DNA of 64,000 bases from Leclercia adecarboxylata (lineage in GTDB: Bacteria > Pseudomonadota > Gammaproteobacteria > Enterobacterales > Enterobacteriaceae): assembly GCA_002360945.1 (NCBI GenBank), contig DERO01000007.1, positions 175,501-239,500 of the forward strand. Direction: 5' to 3'. The position numbers and the translations under genes are program-made. The notes under the pieces are model-generated. The model ran no database searches, was not told where the DNA came from, and saw nothing but the letters and a program-made list of their open reading frames with translations. Of this stretch, positions 54,373 to 63,956 are shown one piece after another. Position 1 is the stretch's first letter. Each line of letters opens with the position of its first letter.

Positions 54373-55706
54373 GATCGCAGCACCGCATACAGTTCAAGCT
54401 CAGGGTCGCCCAGCAAACCAGGCACATAAAACACGCAGCTGCCTTCCACCAGCATTGCCTGCGCAGCGGGATGAGTCATATCAAGCGTGAAATACTGGTT
54501 CTCCAGACGCAGCGGTATAGCTGCCGGAACATGGGTCATGGCCTTCAGCGGAATACCCGGGTGAGAACCGTTCACTACCCTGTCTACTTCATCCGGACTG
54601 CCAGCCTTACACTGCAGAGGGAACTGCTCCAGCAGTTTCGCCACCGGCAACGTAGAGCGGACCGAGAGATAGAAATCGGCATCCTCCCGCAATCGCGCAT
54701 CGTGCAGGCGCGCATGCCAGCGTCTGCGCCGTTCATCCCGGGTCATCTCTATCGCCAGTACCCGCGATGGCAGGCTGGCTTCCAGCAATACGCCCATCAG
54801 ATCAAACAGTGGCGGGAAAACCTCCGTTAATTGATCGTGACGATAAGACGGAATATTGGCCGTGGTGTGGTCAAGCGAAAATGTCAGCAGGCTGCCTGCA
54901 AGACCAGCCAGCACCTCGTAAAGGCGTTCAGGATGGACCTGCGGATGACGCAAGAAGTGATTCAATACCGGCTCTGCGCTATTCAACGCATTGAGCAGCC
55001 AAAACAGTGAAACGTCCGCCACCGCAAAATCGGCCATCCGATCGTTGCTCTCACGGCGCATTGCCATAAGGCGTTTAAGCCGTGCACGAAGCTGGCCCGT
55101 CAGTTGTTCGAGTTGCTCCATCAGCAAGCGGCTGGCCTGAACGCTCAGCAACGGCGGGATAAAAACATCATCCTGCGACCAGTTGCCCTGGCTGTCGCGG
55201 CGCAGACGGGCGACGGCAACGGTCTGGTAATTACCGTTGTCATCATCCGCCGCACGCAGCGTCAGTTCCGGCTGCATTACCGCAATCTGGCGGTTGTCAT
55301 CACCATAGCGGTTACGTACTTCCCGCCACACCAGACGCCAGCGCACAGGACGCTCCGCCTTCTGCTCCGGTTGCAGACAATTACCGCCATTTTCATGCTC
55401 ATGAGGCAACGCCAGCACCACCGTCAGTTCATGGCTTTCTGGTAGGGTCATCACTGGCGGTAGCGCATCCGCATTATCGGTGTCAGTCAGCGTGCCGTCA
55501 GCGAAACGTACCCGCAGATGACTGGCCTTCAGTTTTCCCTGCTTCAGCAAAGCAGCGTCAAATTCAGCACGGGCAACCCCCCAGGGGTGCATCGCCCCAA
55601 GACGGGCGATGCACTCGGTCTGCAAGGCGGTGTCAGCCACCTGTTGCTGAAAGTGTTGGGGGGAGACCATCTGACCTCGCCCCCACAGCGGACGATAAAT
55701 TTTCAT
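54369..55706 (-). CDS. tssK: TssK, baseplate-to-membrane adaptor
   Basis: 445 residues. Typical N-terminus (RPLWGRGQMVSPQHFQQQ), middle ALPHEHE-type loop, and C-terminal LPLRLENQYFTLD region. TssK trimers link the baseplate wedges to TssL/TssM. It starts 13 bases after the tssC stop. Confidence 0.95.
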   Translation of the reverse strand: MKIYRPLWGRGQMVSPQHFQQQVADTALQTECIARLGAMHPWGVARAEFDAALLKQGKLKASHLRVRFADGTLTDTDNADALPPVMTLPESHELTVVLALPHEHENGGNCLQPEQKAERPVRWRLVWREVRNRYGDDNRQIAVMQPELTLRAADDDNGNYQTVAVARLRRDSQGNWSQDDVFIPPLLSVQASRLLMEQLEQLTGQLRARLKRLMAMRRESNDRMADFAVADVSLFWLLNALNSAEPVLNHFLRHPQVHPERLYEVLAGLAGSLLTFSLDHTTANIPSYRHDQLTEVFPPLFDLMGVLLEASLPSRVLAIEMTRDERRRRWHARLHDARLREDADFYLSVRSTLPVAKLLEQFPLQCKAGSPDEVDRVVNGSHPGIPLKAMTHVPAAIPLRLENQYFTLDMTHPAAQAMLVEGSCVFYVPGLLGDPELELYAVLRS

Positions 55707-55719
55707 CCCTGCTACCGCC

Positions 55720-57255
55720 TTACGCTTTCGCTTTTGGCATCTGGGAAACCAGTGACAGATTCACATCCATCCCTTCAACCTGGAAGTGCGGTACCGCGTA
55801 CAGCCGCACGCGGAAGAAGCCCGGGTTGTCCTCGATATCTTCCACAACCACCTTCGCGTCGCGCAGTGGATGGGAGGCTTGCAGTTCATCGCCCGGATCG
55901 GTCATCTCGGTCACCAGACCGCGCACCCAGGTGTTGAGTTCCAGCTCCAGCAGGCGACGATCCTTAGTGGTACCGATATTTTCACGCTGGATCAGCTTCA
56001 GGTAGTGCGCGATACGGGACAGCAGGAAGATGTAGGGCAGACGCGCGTTGATGCGGCTGTTGGCCGTTGCATCTGCCGTGTCATACAGCGCTGGCTTCTG
56101 CGTCGAGTTGGCCGAGAAGAAACAGGCGTAGTCGCGGTTCTTGTAGTAGGACAGCGGAATGAAGCCGAGATTGGCGAATTCGAACTCGCGGGTTTCCGGG
56201 ATCATCACTTCGGATGGGATTTTCACCTGGTTGCCGGTGCCCAGGTCGTACAGATGGATCGGCAGGTCTTTCACTGCGCCACCGGCCTGCGGGCCACGGA
56301 TCTGCACGCACCAGCCATTGTTGATGAAGCTCTTCACCATGTTGGAGGCAAAGGCAAACGACGCGCTGGTCCAGAGGTATTTCTCGTGATCCGGGCCTTT
56401 CACCTGCTCAACGTAGTTAAAGCTGCGTACCGGCACGGTGTCCGGGCCATACGGCAGACGCCCCAGCACGCGCGGCATTACCAGCCCGATATAGCGGGAG
56501 TCGTCGGTATCACGGAAGGATTTCCATTTAATGTACTCGGCACGGTCGAAGTAGTTGCCGATGTCTTTAATGGCCGCCACTTCTTCCATCGACTCTTTCA
56601 GGAAGAATTTTGGTCCGACCGATCCGATAAACGGCATATGCGCCGCGGCGGAGACTTTGGAGATGTTGCGCAGCAGCGCCACGTCCTGCGGGCTGGCGTC
56701 AAACTCCCAGGAGGAGATCACCGAACCAATCGGCTCGCCGCCTGGGGTGTCGTACTCGGCGGTATAGGTGTGCCAGTAAAGGCCGCTCTGGATAAGCTCC
56801 GGCGCATCTTCAAAGTCCTGGCGCAGATCGTCTTTGGAGACGTCCAGAATTTCGGTTTTCACGTTCTGACGATAGTCGGTATTGTCGACCAGCTGTTTCA
56901 GGCCGCGCCACAGGGACTCGACCTTCTGAAATTCTTCATGATGCATCACCACATCCAGCTGGCGGCTGATTTGAAAATCCAGCTCCGCGATATGGTGGTC
57001 GATCAGCGTTTTGTCGAGCTTTTCCACCTGCTGGCCGGATTTACGGATGCAGTCCATAAAGACCTGCATCGCAGCCGTCAGGCGCTCGCCCGCAGGCGCA
57101 TCTGCCAGTGCAGCATCATCCAGAAACGCATTAATATCCCCGAGGCTGGACGCCGGGGTGAGGTTGATTTTTTCAAACAGGGAGGCGTAAACACCCTCTT
57201 TTTCCAGTACGGTGGTTTGCCCCTGAGCAGAGCCAGTTTCAGTATTTACAGACAT
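55720..57255 (-). CDS. tssC: TssC, sheath large subunit
   Basis: 511 residues from ATG 57255, preferred because GGGA is eight bases upstream; a nearer ATG at 57261 would be only two bases from it. VipB/EvpB family: WRGLKQLVDNTDYRQNVKTE, AHMPFIGSVGPKFF, FLLSRIAHYLKLIQRENIG. With TssB it forms the contractile sheath that ClpV recycles. The gap to tssB is 42 bases. Confidence 0.96.
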   Translation of the reverse strand: MSVNTETGSAQGQTTVLEKEGVYASLFEKINLTPASSLGDINAFLDDAALADAPAGERLTAAMQVFMDCIRKSGQQVEKLDKTLIDHHIAELDFQISRQLDVVMHHEEFQKVESLWRGLKQLVDNTDYRQNVKTEILDVSKDDLRQDFEDAPELIQSGLYWHTYTAEYDTPGGEPIGSVISSWEFDASPQDVALLRNISKVSAAAHMPFIGSVGPKFFLKESMEEVAAIKDIGNYFDRAEYIKWKSFRDTDDSRYIGLVMPRVLGRLPYGPDTVPVRSFNYVEQVKGPDHEKYLWTSASFAFASNMVKSFINNGWCVQIRGPQAGGAVKDLPIHLYDLGTGNQVKIPSEVMIPETREFEFANLGFIPLSYYKNRDYACFFSANSTQKPALYDTADATANSRINARLPYIFLLSRIAHYLKLIQRENIGTTKDRRLLELELNTWVRGLVTEMTDPGDELQASHPLRDAKVVVEDIEDNPGFFRVRLYAVPHFQVEGMDVNLSLVSQMPKAKA

Positions 57256-57297
57256 CAGCATATTCCCGGTTAATCCATTAAAAGAGATGCCCAAATT

Positions 57298-57789
57298 TTA
57301 TTTCGGGGCAAGCGCACTCATTTCGTCGCGTAATTCCTGAGACAGCGCCGGATCTTTAAGAATTTTCTCGAGTTCTTTTCTGAAAGTGGCGTTATCAAGA
57401 AGATTGGATTTCAGATCGCGTAATAAATTACGCATTGCCAGCATGGCGCGAAGTTGAGGAATTTGACGGGCAACCTGTTCGGGTTCGAAATCTTTCATGC
57501 TGGAAAATTGCAATCGGATATTTTCTTCTGAGCCCTCGCCGACCAACATATTTTGTACAGCCAGGTTAATTTCCGGGTTAAATTCTGAAAGTACACTATC
57601 GAAGTTATTTTTATTGACGTTAACCTTCTCCCGCTCTGATAACGGCCGGTTTTCTTTGCCATTACTGAAGTCACCAACGGTAAGGAGCTTAAGCGGCAAT
57701 TCAACTTTCTTTTGTGCGCCCCCCGTATGGAGAGCTAATTTGAGATTTATACGTGCCTTAGGCACTTCATTCTGAAATGTATCAGCCAT
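57298..57789 (-). CDS. tssB: TssB, sheath small subunit
   Basis: 163 residues of the VipA family (KVELPLKLLTVGDFSNGKENRPLSERE, NMLVGEGSEENIRLQF). The helix near the C-terminus (DLKSNLLDNATFRKELEKIL) is the region that ClpV recognises in partners. It is first in the locus, so the main promoter should lie in 57790-58097. Confidence 0.96.
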   Translation of the reverse strand: MADTFQNEVPKARINLKLALHTGGAQKKVELPLKLLTVGDFSNGKENRPLSEREKVNVNKNNFDSVLSEFNPEINLAVQNMLVGEGSEENIRLQFSSMKDFEPEQVARQIPQLRAMLAMRNLLRDLKSNLLDNATFRKELEKILKDPALSQELRDEMSALAPK

Positions 57790-58097
57790 AGCAGTCCCTT
57801 TTCCTTAAGGATGAGTTATTAATTAAAACTACATTTGTATACGAAGGCGATAGTAGAACAAGTAATTACCTTTAATCAACACACTCATGGTCCAAAATTA
57901 GACTTCCCTCAAACGCTTACCTTTAATTACCACCAATGAAAAATATTAAATAAGCGTTATATATTCGCGATAGTGATCATTCATACACACATAAAAACGG
58001 GCGTATCCATTAGCGAAACGGATATCATATTAATACCCAACAATTGCTTTAATGGAAATAGATAAAGGTTATGTATATACAGCAAATATAATAACAG
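57790..58097 (-). other. Leader region upstream of tssB
   Basis: About 310 bases of AT-rich DNA between tssB and the mppA terminator, without an ORF. AAGGG lies before the tssB ATG. The region should hold the T6SS promoter, but no -35/-10 pair or regulator site stands out by eye. Confidence 0.6.
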
Positions 58098-58126
58098 AAA
58101 AAACTGGCGCCGAAATTCGCGCCAGT
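58098..58126 (-). terminator. Terminator of mppA
   Basis: ACTGGCGC / GCGCCAGT with an 8-base loop, followed by TTTTTTC on the minus strand, 39 bases after the mppA stop. Confidence 0.88.
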
Positions 58127-58164
58127 TCTGGTTAATACATACGCATAAAGGGAGTCACGCCCTG

Positions 58165-59781
58165 TCAATGCTTCTCAATATACATCGTACGGCTGTACGC
58201 CACGTCTTCCGGGTTGTTGATGGGATACCCTTTCACCCAGGGTTTGATTAAGCGTCCATTGGTGTATTGATAGATCGGCGCAATCGGTGCTTTTTCCGCG
58301 AGGATTTTCTCCGCCGTATTGTAATCCGCGTTACGGGCCTTCGCGGTGGTCTCCAGCGATGCCTGATTGATTACTTTGTCATACGCCGGATCGTTGAAGC
58401 GGGAAATATTGCCGGTATGCGTGGAGGTCAGCAGCGAGAGGAAAGTCGACGGCTCGTTATAGTCCCCCACCCACGAGGCGCGGATCACATCGAAATTACC
58501 GGTGTTACGGCTGTCGATATAGGTTTTCCACTCCTGGTTTTGCAGCTTCACGTCGACGCCGAGGTTCTTTTTCCACATTGACGCCACCGCGATGGCGATC
58601 TTCTGGTGGTTTTCCGAGGTGTTATACAGCAGCGTCAGCTTGAGCGGTTTCTGCGCGTTATAACCAGCCGCCTGCAGCAGCGTTTTGGCCTGCGCGTTCA
58701 TCTCTTCCTGACTCATCTGCTCGAAGGGGGATGGCTCAGGGGTAAAGCCTGCAGTCACGTCCGGGGTGAAGTGCCATGCCGGTTTCTCACCGGTACCCAA
58801 CACTTTCTCGGCCATGATGCGCCGGTCGATAGTCATGCTCAGCGCCAGACGCACCCGGGCATCCGCCGTCGGGCCTTTCTGGGTGTTAAAGGCGTAATAG
58901 TAGGTGCCCAGCTGCGGCGGCGTATAGACCTGGCCCGGAATGTCTTTCATCAACTTCTGGTAGAGGTTTTTCGGGAATGACTCGGTGATATCGATATCGT
59001 TCGCCAGATAGCGCTTGGTGGCTGACGACTCCTGGTTGATCGGGATAAAGGTCACTTTCTGCAGCACCGTTTTATCGTTATCCCAGTAATGACTGTTGCG
59101 CTCAACCACTAGCTTCTCGTTAACCACCCGGTCTTTCAGGATGTATGCCCCATTGCCCACCAGCGCACCAGGGCGGGTCCACTCCGCGCCACTCTCCACG
59201 TTAGCTTTTTGTACCGGATAGAAGGCGAAGCTAGCCGTCAGGTTGGCAAACCACGGCAGCGGTTTATCCAACTGAACGCGCAGGGTTCTGTTATCCACCG
59301 CGGTCACGCCCAGCTTATCCGGCGTGGCCTTGCCATCGATGATGGCCTGGGCGTTGCTGATCCCGGCCAGCGCCGCAAACCAGGCGAATGGCGACGTGGT
59401 TTTCGGATCGACCAGACGCTGCCAGCTGTAGACAAAATCCTGTGCCGTGACGGGAGTGCCGTCAGACCATTGGGCGTTCTCGCGCAAGGTGAAGGTCCAG
59501 GCGCGGTTATCGTTACTCTGCCAGCGGGTGGCCACACCCGGCACGAGTTCGCCCTTTTCGTTCTGATTAACGAGGCCTTCGAACAGATCGCGGATCACCT
59601 GAATCTCGGGCAGCCCCACCGCTTTGGCGGGATCCAGTGAAGCGGGTTCATCTTTAATGTGACGCACCAGTTCCTGCTTTGGTGCCAGCATCGTCCCCGA
59701 AGGCACATCCGCAGCAAAGGTATAAGAAGAGAGGCCACACAACCACAGGGCAGAACAAATCAACGAAACCGGATGCTTCAT
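58165..59781 (-). CDS. mppA: MppA, periplasmic murein tripeptide-binding protein
   Basis: 538 residues from ATG 59781 (537 in E. coli). The upstream open frame is rejected because the signal peptide starts here (cleavage near TFA-ADVPSG) and AGGGG precedes it. It is an OppA-like solute-binding protein (SBP_bac_5 fold): LVRHIKDEPASLDPAKAVGLPE, TYYYAFNTQKGPTADARVR. It delivers L-Ala-gamma-D-Glu-meso-Dap to the Opp transporter for recycling. It is divergent from mpaA, which handles the same peptide in the cytoplasm. Confidence 0.96.
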   Translation of the reverse strand: MKHPVSLICSALWLCGLSSYTFAADVPSGTMLAPKQELVRHIKDEPASLDPAKAVGLPEIQVIRDLFEGLVNQNEKGELVPGVATRWQSNDNRAWTFTLRENAQWSDGTPVTAQDFVYSWQRLVDPKTTSPFAWFAALAGISNAQAIIDGKATPDKLGVTAVDNRTLRVQLDKPLPWFANLTASFAFYPVQKANVESGAEWTRPGALVGNGAYILKDRVVNEKLVVERNSHYWDNDKTVLQKVTFIPINQESSATKRYLANDIDITESFPKNLYQKLMKDIPGQVYTPPQLGTYYYAFNTQKGPTADARVRLALSMTIDRRIMAEKVLGTGEKPAWHFTPDVTAGFTPEPSPFEQMSQEEMNAQAKTLLQAAGYNAQKPLKLTLLYNTSENHQKIAIAVASMWKKNLGVDVKLQNQEWKTYIDSRNTGNFDVIRASWVGDYNEPSTFLSLLTSTHTGNISRFNDPAYDKVINQASLETTAKARNADYNTAEKILAEKAPIAPIYQYTNGRLIKPWVKGYPINNPEDVAYSRTMYIEKH

Positions 59782-59966
59782 GAGATCCCCTTTGAAATGA
59801 TGGGTAACGAGCAGATGCGTAATTATTTGTTTCAGAACAGGGAAATGCAAACAACTTCCGTCGGAAAGTTGAATTATGTTGGTTTTGTTTCGGCGCTGAA
59901 ACTATTTGATTAACCGTGTGTTTTGCACAACACTGCCAGTAGTATAACTCTGATTCAGGAACGTCT

Positions 59967-60680
59967 ATGTCCCTAACTCGCCCAAGAACGGAACGTGGCG
60001 CTTTCCCGCCTGGAACCGAACATTATGGCCGGTCATTCCTCGGCGCACCCTTGATCTGGTTCCCTGCGCCGCAGGCCGATCGCAACAGCGGCCTGATCAT
60101 TGCGGGCACCCATGGTGATGAAAACTCCTCCATTGTGACCCTCTCCTGCGCCCTGCGCACGCTGGCTCCTGAGCTGCGTCGTCACCATGTGGTGTTAACC
60201 GTCAATCCGGACGGCTGTCAGCTGGGGCTGCGCGCTAACGCCCGCGGAGTGGATTTGAACCGTAACTTCCCGGCGGCCAACTGGCGGGAAGGCGAGACGG
60301 TCTATCGCTGGAACAGCGCGGCGGAGGATCGGGATGTGGTGTTGCTGACCGGGGATAAACCCGGCTCTGAACCGGAAACGGAAGCCCTGTGTCACCTGAT
60401 CCACAAGCTGCATCCGGCCTGGGTAGTGTCGTTTCACGACCCGCTGGCCTGCATCGAAGACCCTAACCATACCGCACTGGGACGCTGGCTGGCGGATGCC
60501 TTTACGCTGCCGCTGGTCACCAGCGTCGGCTATGAGACGCCGGGCTCGTTCGGCAGCTGGTGTGCGGATTTAAGCCTGCACTGCATCACCGCCGAGTTCC
60601 CGCCGATCTCGTCCGACGAGGCCAGCGAGAAGTACCTGAGAGCGATGACCGATCTGCTGCGCTGGGAACCTCAAAGGTGA
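59967..60680 (+). CDS. mpaA: MpaA, murein peptide amidase A
   Basis: 237 residues (242 in E. coli). A zinc carboxypeptidase of the M14 type that splits the gamma-D-Glu-meso-Dap bond of the murein tripeptide. Zinc ligands are in THGDENS (His and Glu, near residue 51) and the later FHDPLACIED (near 152). VNPDGCQLGLRANARGVDLNRNFP contains the substrate-binding Arg. The catalytic Glu is in ITAEFPP. Its 3' end overlaps the convergent ycjG by 10 bases. Confidence 0.95.
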   Translation: MSLTRPRTERGAFPPGTEHYGRSFLGAPLIWFPAPQADRNSGLIIAGTHGDENSSIVTLSCALRTLAPELRRHHVVLTVNPDGCQLGLRANARGVDLNRNFPAANWREGETVYRWNSAAEDRDVVLLTGDKPGSEPETEALCHLIHKLHPAWVVSFHDPLACIEDPNHTALGRWLADAFTLPLVTSVGYETPGSFGSWCADLSLHCITAEFPPISSDEASEKYLRAMTDLLRWEPQR

Positions 60681-61639
60681 ACCACGCCGGTGGTGTAATG
60701 CAGCGCCGGTGAGACATCCACCGCCAGCCAGGTTGGGCCATCCAGATCGGCAAACTGCACCTCGCTCGCCAGCGGCAACGCCGCATTAATCGCCCGCGAG
60801 GTGCAGAGCATACAGCCGAGCATCAGCGCAAAACCGTTCTCACGCGCCTCGGCGGCCAAAGCCAGCGCCTCGGTGATCCCCCCGGTTTTATCCAGCTTAA
60901 GATTCACCATTTCGTAACGCCCTTTCAGGGCGGGCAGGCTTTCGCGCGTGTGGCAACTTTCGTCCGCGCAGATGGGCAACGGGTGAATGAAATTGGCCAG
61001 CGCGGCGTCGTCACCCGCAGGCAGGGGTTGTTCGAGCATCGCGACACCCAGATCTGCCAGCAGCTGACAGCGGGCGGCCAGTCCTTCGCTATGCCAGGAT
61101 TCATTGGCATCGACGATCAGCGTGGCCTCAGGCACCGCGCTGCGAATGGCGACCATGCGTTCGCTGATCAGGCGATCGTCCAGCTTCACTTTCAGCAGGC
61201 TCGCCCCGGCGGCATACAGAGCTTTGGCACTGGCGGCCATCTGCGCGGGCTCGCCGATCACCACCGTCTGCGCGGTCACCACCCTTTGCGGCAGCGTCGC
61301 TCCGGCCAGGGTGGCCAGCGGGATCCCCTGCTGGCGAGCGGCAAGATCCCACAGAGCGCAGTCAACGGCATTGCGCGCCGCCCCGGGGGGCAGTAGCGCC
61401 TGCAGCGCTTCCCGGCTAAGACCCCGCTCAAGTTCCGGCCCCAGCGCCATAATCTGCGCCATCACCGAGGCGATACTTTCACCGTACCGCGGATAAGGCG
61501 TACATTCCCCCACCCCTTTGACACCCTCTTCCTCTATTTCGACCACCACCACGCAGGCCTCGCTCCGGGCGCCCCGGGAGATCACAAACGGCGAATGCAA
61601 TGGCCAGGCTTCTTCATAAACCTTGAGGGTTCTCATCAC
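60671..61639 (-). CDS. ycjG: L-Ala-D/L-Glu epimerase
   Basis: 322 residues of the enolase superfamily (muconate-lactonising subgroup). Catalytic and metal residues: KVK (LLKVKLDD, near 151), VDANESW (Asp near 177), LEQPLP, CADESCH and the second acid/base Lys in NLKLDKTGG. It converts L-Ala-D-Glu to L-Ala-L-Glu in murein recycling, the step after MpaA. Convergent overlap with mpaA; divergent from tpx. Confidence 0.95.
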   Translation of the reverse strand: MMRTLKVYEEAWPLHSPFVISRGARSEACVVVVEIEEEGVKGVGECTPYPRYGESIASVMAQIMALGPELERGLSREALQALLPPGAARNAVDCALWDLAARQQGIPLATLAGATLPQRVVTAQTVVIGEPAQMAASAKALYAAGASLLKVKLDDRLISERMVAIRSAVPEATLIVDANESWHSEGLAARCQLLADLGVAMLEQPLPAGDDAALANFIHPLPICADESCHTRESLPALKGRYEMVNLKLDKTGGITEALALAAEARENGFALMLGCMLCTSRAINAALPLASEVQFADLDGPTWLAVDVSPALHYTTGVVHL

Positions 61640-61741
61640 TCACTCCTGTATAGCGGCTTCGCGTAAATAGGGTTTGCTGTGCTATTGGCTGATGACATAC
61701 ACTAACGGCGACGTTAACTATATGTAAACAGGAAGATAACT

Positions 61742-62248
61742 ATGTCACAACTCGTTCATTTCCAGGGCAACCCGGTTTCTGTTGCAGGATCCATTCCTCA
61801 GACTGGCAGCAAAGCGCAGGCGTTTACGCTCGTGGCAAAAGATCTGTCTGACGTCGTGCTGAGCCAGTTTGCCGGCAAGCGCAAAGTGCTGAACATTTTC
61901 CCAAGCATCGATACCGGCGTGTGTGCCGCATCTGTGCGTAAATTCAACCAGCTGGCGACTGAAATGGACAACACCGTTGTGCTGTGCATCTCCGCCGACC
62001 TGCCGTTCGCCCAGTCCCGTTTCTGCGGTGCCGAAGGCCTGAGCAACGTTATCACCCTCTCCACCCTGCGCAACCCGGAATTCCTGGAGCAGTACGGTGT
62101 GGGTATCGCTGAAGGCGCCCTGAAAGGCCTGGCTGCCCGCGCAGTGGTGGTGATCGACGAAAACGACACCGTCGTGTTCAGCCATCTGGTGAATGAAATC
62201 ACCACCGAGCCGGACTATGCTGCTGCGCTTGAAGCGCTGAAAGCGTAA
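61742..62248 (+). CDS. tpx: Thiol peroxidase
   Basis: 168 residues, the E. coli length. An atypical 2-Cys peroxiredoxin that reduces peroxides with thioredoxin. The peroxidatic Cys is in [11 protein letters not shown] (Cys near 61) and the resolving Cys in SRFCGAEGL (near 95). AGGAAG precedes the ATG. Confidence 0.97.
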   Translation: MSQLVHFQGNPVSVAGSIPQTGSKAQAFTLVAKDLSDVVLSQFAGKRKVLNIFPSIDTGVCAASVRKFNQLATEMDNTVVLCISADLPFAQSRFCGAEGLSNVITLSTLRNPEFLEQYGVGIAEGALKGLAARAVVVIDENDTVVFSHLVNEITTEPDYAAALEALKA

Positions 62249-62257
62249 GAGCAAAAA

Positions 62258-62287
62258 GAAAGCCTCCTTGCGGAGGCTTTCTTGTTT
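62258..62287. terminator. Bidirectional terminator between tpx and tyrR
   Basis: AAAGCCTCC / GGAGGCTTT with a TTGC loop. TCTTGTTTTT follows on the plus strand, and CTTTTTGC on the minus strand. Confidence 0.9.
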
Positions 62288-63829
62288 TTACTCGTCACCC
62301 TTCTTCTGGCTCAGACCATACTCGCGCAGCTTGTTGGCGATAGCGGTATGAGAAACACCCAGCCGTTTCGCCAGCTTACGCGTGCTGGGATAGTTACGAT
62401 AAAGCTGCGTCAGCACCGAGCGTTCAAAGCGACTGGTGATGTCATCCAGCGACCCTTCCATTGCCTCCTCGCCCACCGCCACCGTACCGGCGTCATAATC
62501 CGGCAGCAAAATATCCTGTGGTCGCAGCTCATAGCCTTCAAGCTGGGTCAGCGCCCGATAGATGGCGTTCTTCAGCTGACGGATATTTCCCGGCCAGCCG
62601 TAACGAGTGAGAACGTTATTGAGATCGGCTGAGAACTTCGGTCGTGGGATGCCCTGCTCATCGGCAAAGCGCGCCACAAACAGCTCGGTCAGCGGCATGA
62701 TATCCTGCGGACAATCGCGCAGCGGCGGGATATTCAGCGTCAGCACGTTCAGGCGATAATAGAGATCTTCACGGAAGACGCCCTTCTGCACCAGTTCCAC
62801 CAGATTCTTCTGGGTGGCGCAAATCACGCGCACATCGACATGCACCTCATGATCTTCCCCTACCCGGCGGAAGGTGCCGTCGTTGAGGAAACGCAGCAGT
62901 TTGGCCTGCATCCGCGGTGACATTTCGCCAATCTCGTCCAGCAGCACCGAGCCGCCATTGGCCTGCTCAAAGAAGCCTTTCTTGCCTTCCGGGGCGTGAC
63001 CGAACAGCTCGCTTTCAACGGCATCTTCCGGAATAGAGGCGCAGTTCAGCGCCAGATAAGGTTTCGCCGCGCGTGGCCCCGCCTGGTGTACCGCATGGGC
63101 CAGCAGATCTTTGCCGGTGCCGGTATCGCCGGTAATCAGCAGCGGCGCAGCCAGATTTGCCAGCTTGCGCGCCTGCTCTACTACGTGGCGCATTTTCGGG
63201 CTGACGGCAATAATCTGGCTGAAGGCCCCGACATCCTGGCTCGATAGGTTTTGCAGCTGGCGTCCCATGCGTACCGTCGAGCGCAGCATAATCACCGAGC
63301 CGGTCAGGGTGCGGTCGTCGTTATCACCCTGCAGGTAGACCGGAGTGATCTCCATCAGGAAGTTCTGGCCGTTGATGATCACATGTTCGCTGTGGGTCGA
63401 CCGCGGGTTACTCTCCAGCCAGCGCTGAAAATTGAAGCCGGGGATCAGCTGGGCGGCATTGTGGCTGCTTAGTTTGTCCTGCTCCTGGGCAAACAGCTGG
63501 CAGCTCGCCAGGTTGGCCCGGTCAATTTTGCCCTTCAGATCCAGGGATAAGAACGGCTCCGGCATCGCTTCCAGCAGCGCGCTCAGCGCCAGATGCTCGC
63601 GCTCGGAGGGCATCCACGGCACGGTGCGCACGTCCGTAACGCCAGCGATACGGCGAATTTCAGCCATTAAGCTGCTGAATGTATCGAATGCAATTTCGGC
63701 AAAGTTCAGGTAAATCTTCCCGATAGGGTCGATCTCAATTCCGCGCAGATCAATGCTACGCAAAACAAGGAGATCGAGTAACTCGCGAGTCAGGCCGAGA
63801 CGGTCCTTACAAAACACTTCCAGACGCAT
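62288..63829 (-). CDS. tyrR: TyrR, regulator of aromatic amino acid genes
   Basis: 513 residues, the E. coli length. An N-terminal ACT domain (1-~75) is followed by a PAS domain (~80-180). The central sigma-54-type AAA+ domain (~205-430) has GDTGTGKDLLA and LLDEIGEMSPRMQ but no functional GAFTGA loop (it reads GHAPEGKKGF). The C-terminal HTH is STRKLAKRLGVSHTAIANKL. It controls aro, tyr, aroP and mtr genes with tyrosine, phenylalanine or tryptophan as ligand. Confidence 0.97.
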   Translation of the reverse strand: MRLEVFCKDRLGLTRELLDLLVLRSIDLRGIEIDPIGKIYLNFAEIAFDTFSSLMAEIRRIAGVTDVRTVPWMPSEREHLALSALLEAMPEPFLSLDLKGKIDRANLASCQLFAQEQDKLSSHNAAQLIPGFNFQRWLESNPRSTHSEHVIINGQNFLMEITPVYLQGDNDDRTLTGSVIMLRSTVRMGRQLQNLSSQDVGAFSQIIAVSPKMRHVVEQARKLANLAAPLLITGDTGTGKDLLAHAVHQAGPRAAKPYLALNCASIPEDAVESELFGHAPEGKKGFFEQANGGSVLLDEIGEMSPRMQAKLLRFLNDGTFRRVGEDHEVHVDVRVICATQKNLVELVQKGVFREDLYYRLNVLTLNIPPLRDCPQDIMPLTELFVARFADEQGIPRPKFSADLNNVLTRYGWPGNIRQLKNAIYRALTQLEGYELRPQDILLPDYDAGTVAVGEEAMEGSLDDITSRFERSVLTQLYRNYPSTRKLAKRLGVSHTAIANKLREYGLSQKKGDE

Positions 63830-63891
63830 GGGAAAATCACTCTATAAACAGTAACTCTGAAATGATAAGCCAGATATCGGCAATCGGGAAG

Positions 63892-63919
63892 CAGGCTGTC
63901 AACAAATATTGACAGCCTG
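63892..63919. repeat. Inverted repeat between ycjF and tyrR
   Basis: An 11-bp perfect stem CAGGCTGTCAA / TTGACAGCCTG around CAAATA. It may be a weak terminator after ycjF or an operator; no U-tract follows. Confidence 0.5.
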
Positions 63920-63956
63920 TGAAGCGAGTGGCGGAATTATGTGCGAGGCGGGAAAG

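Larger units (their letters stand above)
29704..57789 (-). other. Type VI secretion system locus (~28 kb)
   Basis: About 22 genes, all on the minus strand. All 13 core components are present: tssB, C, K, L, hcp, clpV (interrupted), vgrG, M, A, F, G, J and E, plus tagA, an OmpA-domain protein, a PAAR effector, a VgrG-linked effector and likely immunity genes. Many genes overlap by 1-4 bases. The order tssBCKL-ompA-hcp-clpV-vgrG ... tssM-tssA-PAAR-tssFGJE-tagA is the one seen in Enterobacter and Klebsiella loci. The effector/immunity islets (about 35.4-37.0 kb and 43.6-45.2 kb) are visibly more AT-rich than the core. Confidence 0.95.

Noticed and set aside
55786..57273. 495-aa antisense frame within tssC
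   Set aside because: Shadow of the sheath gene, which is supported by family motifs and operon position.
57969..57987. Possible Fur box upstream of tssB
   Set aside because: Only about 12 of 19 bases match the consensus, which is expected by chance in AT-rich DNA.
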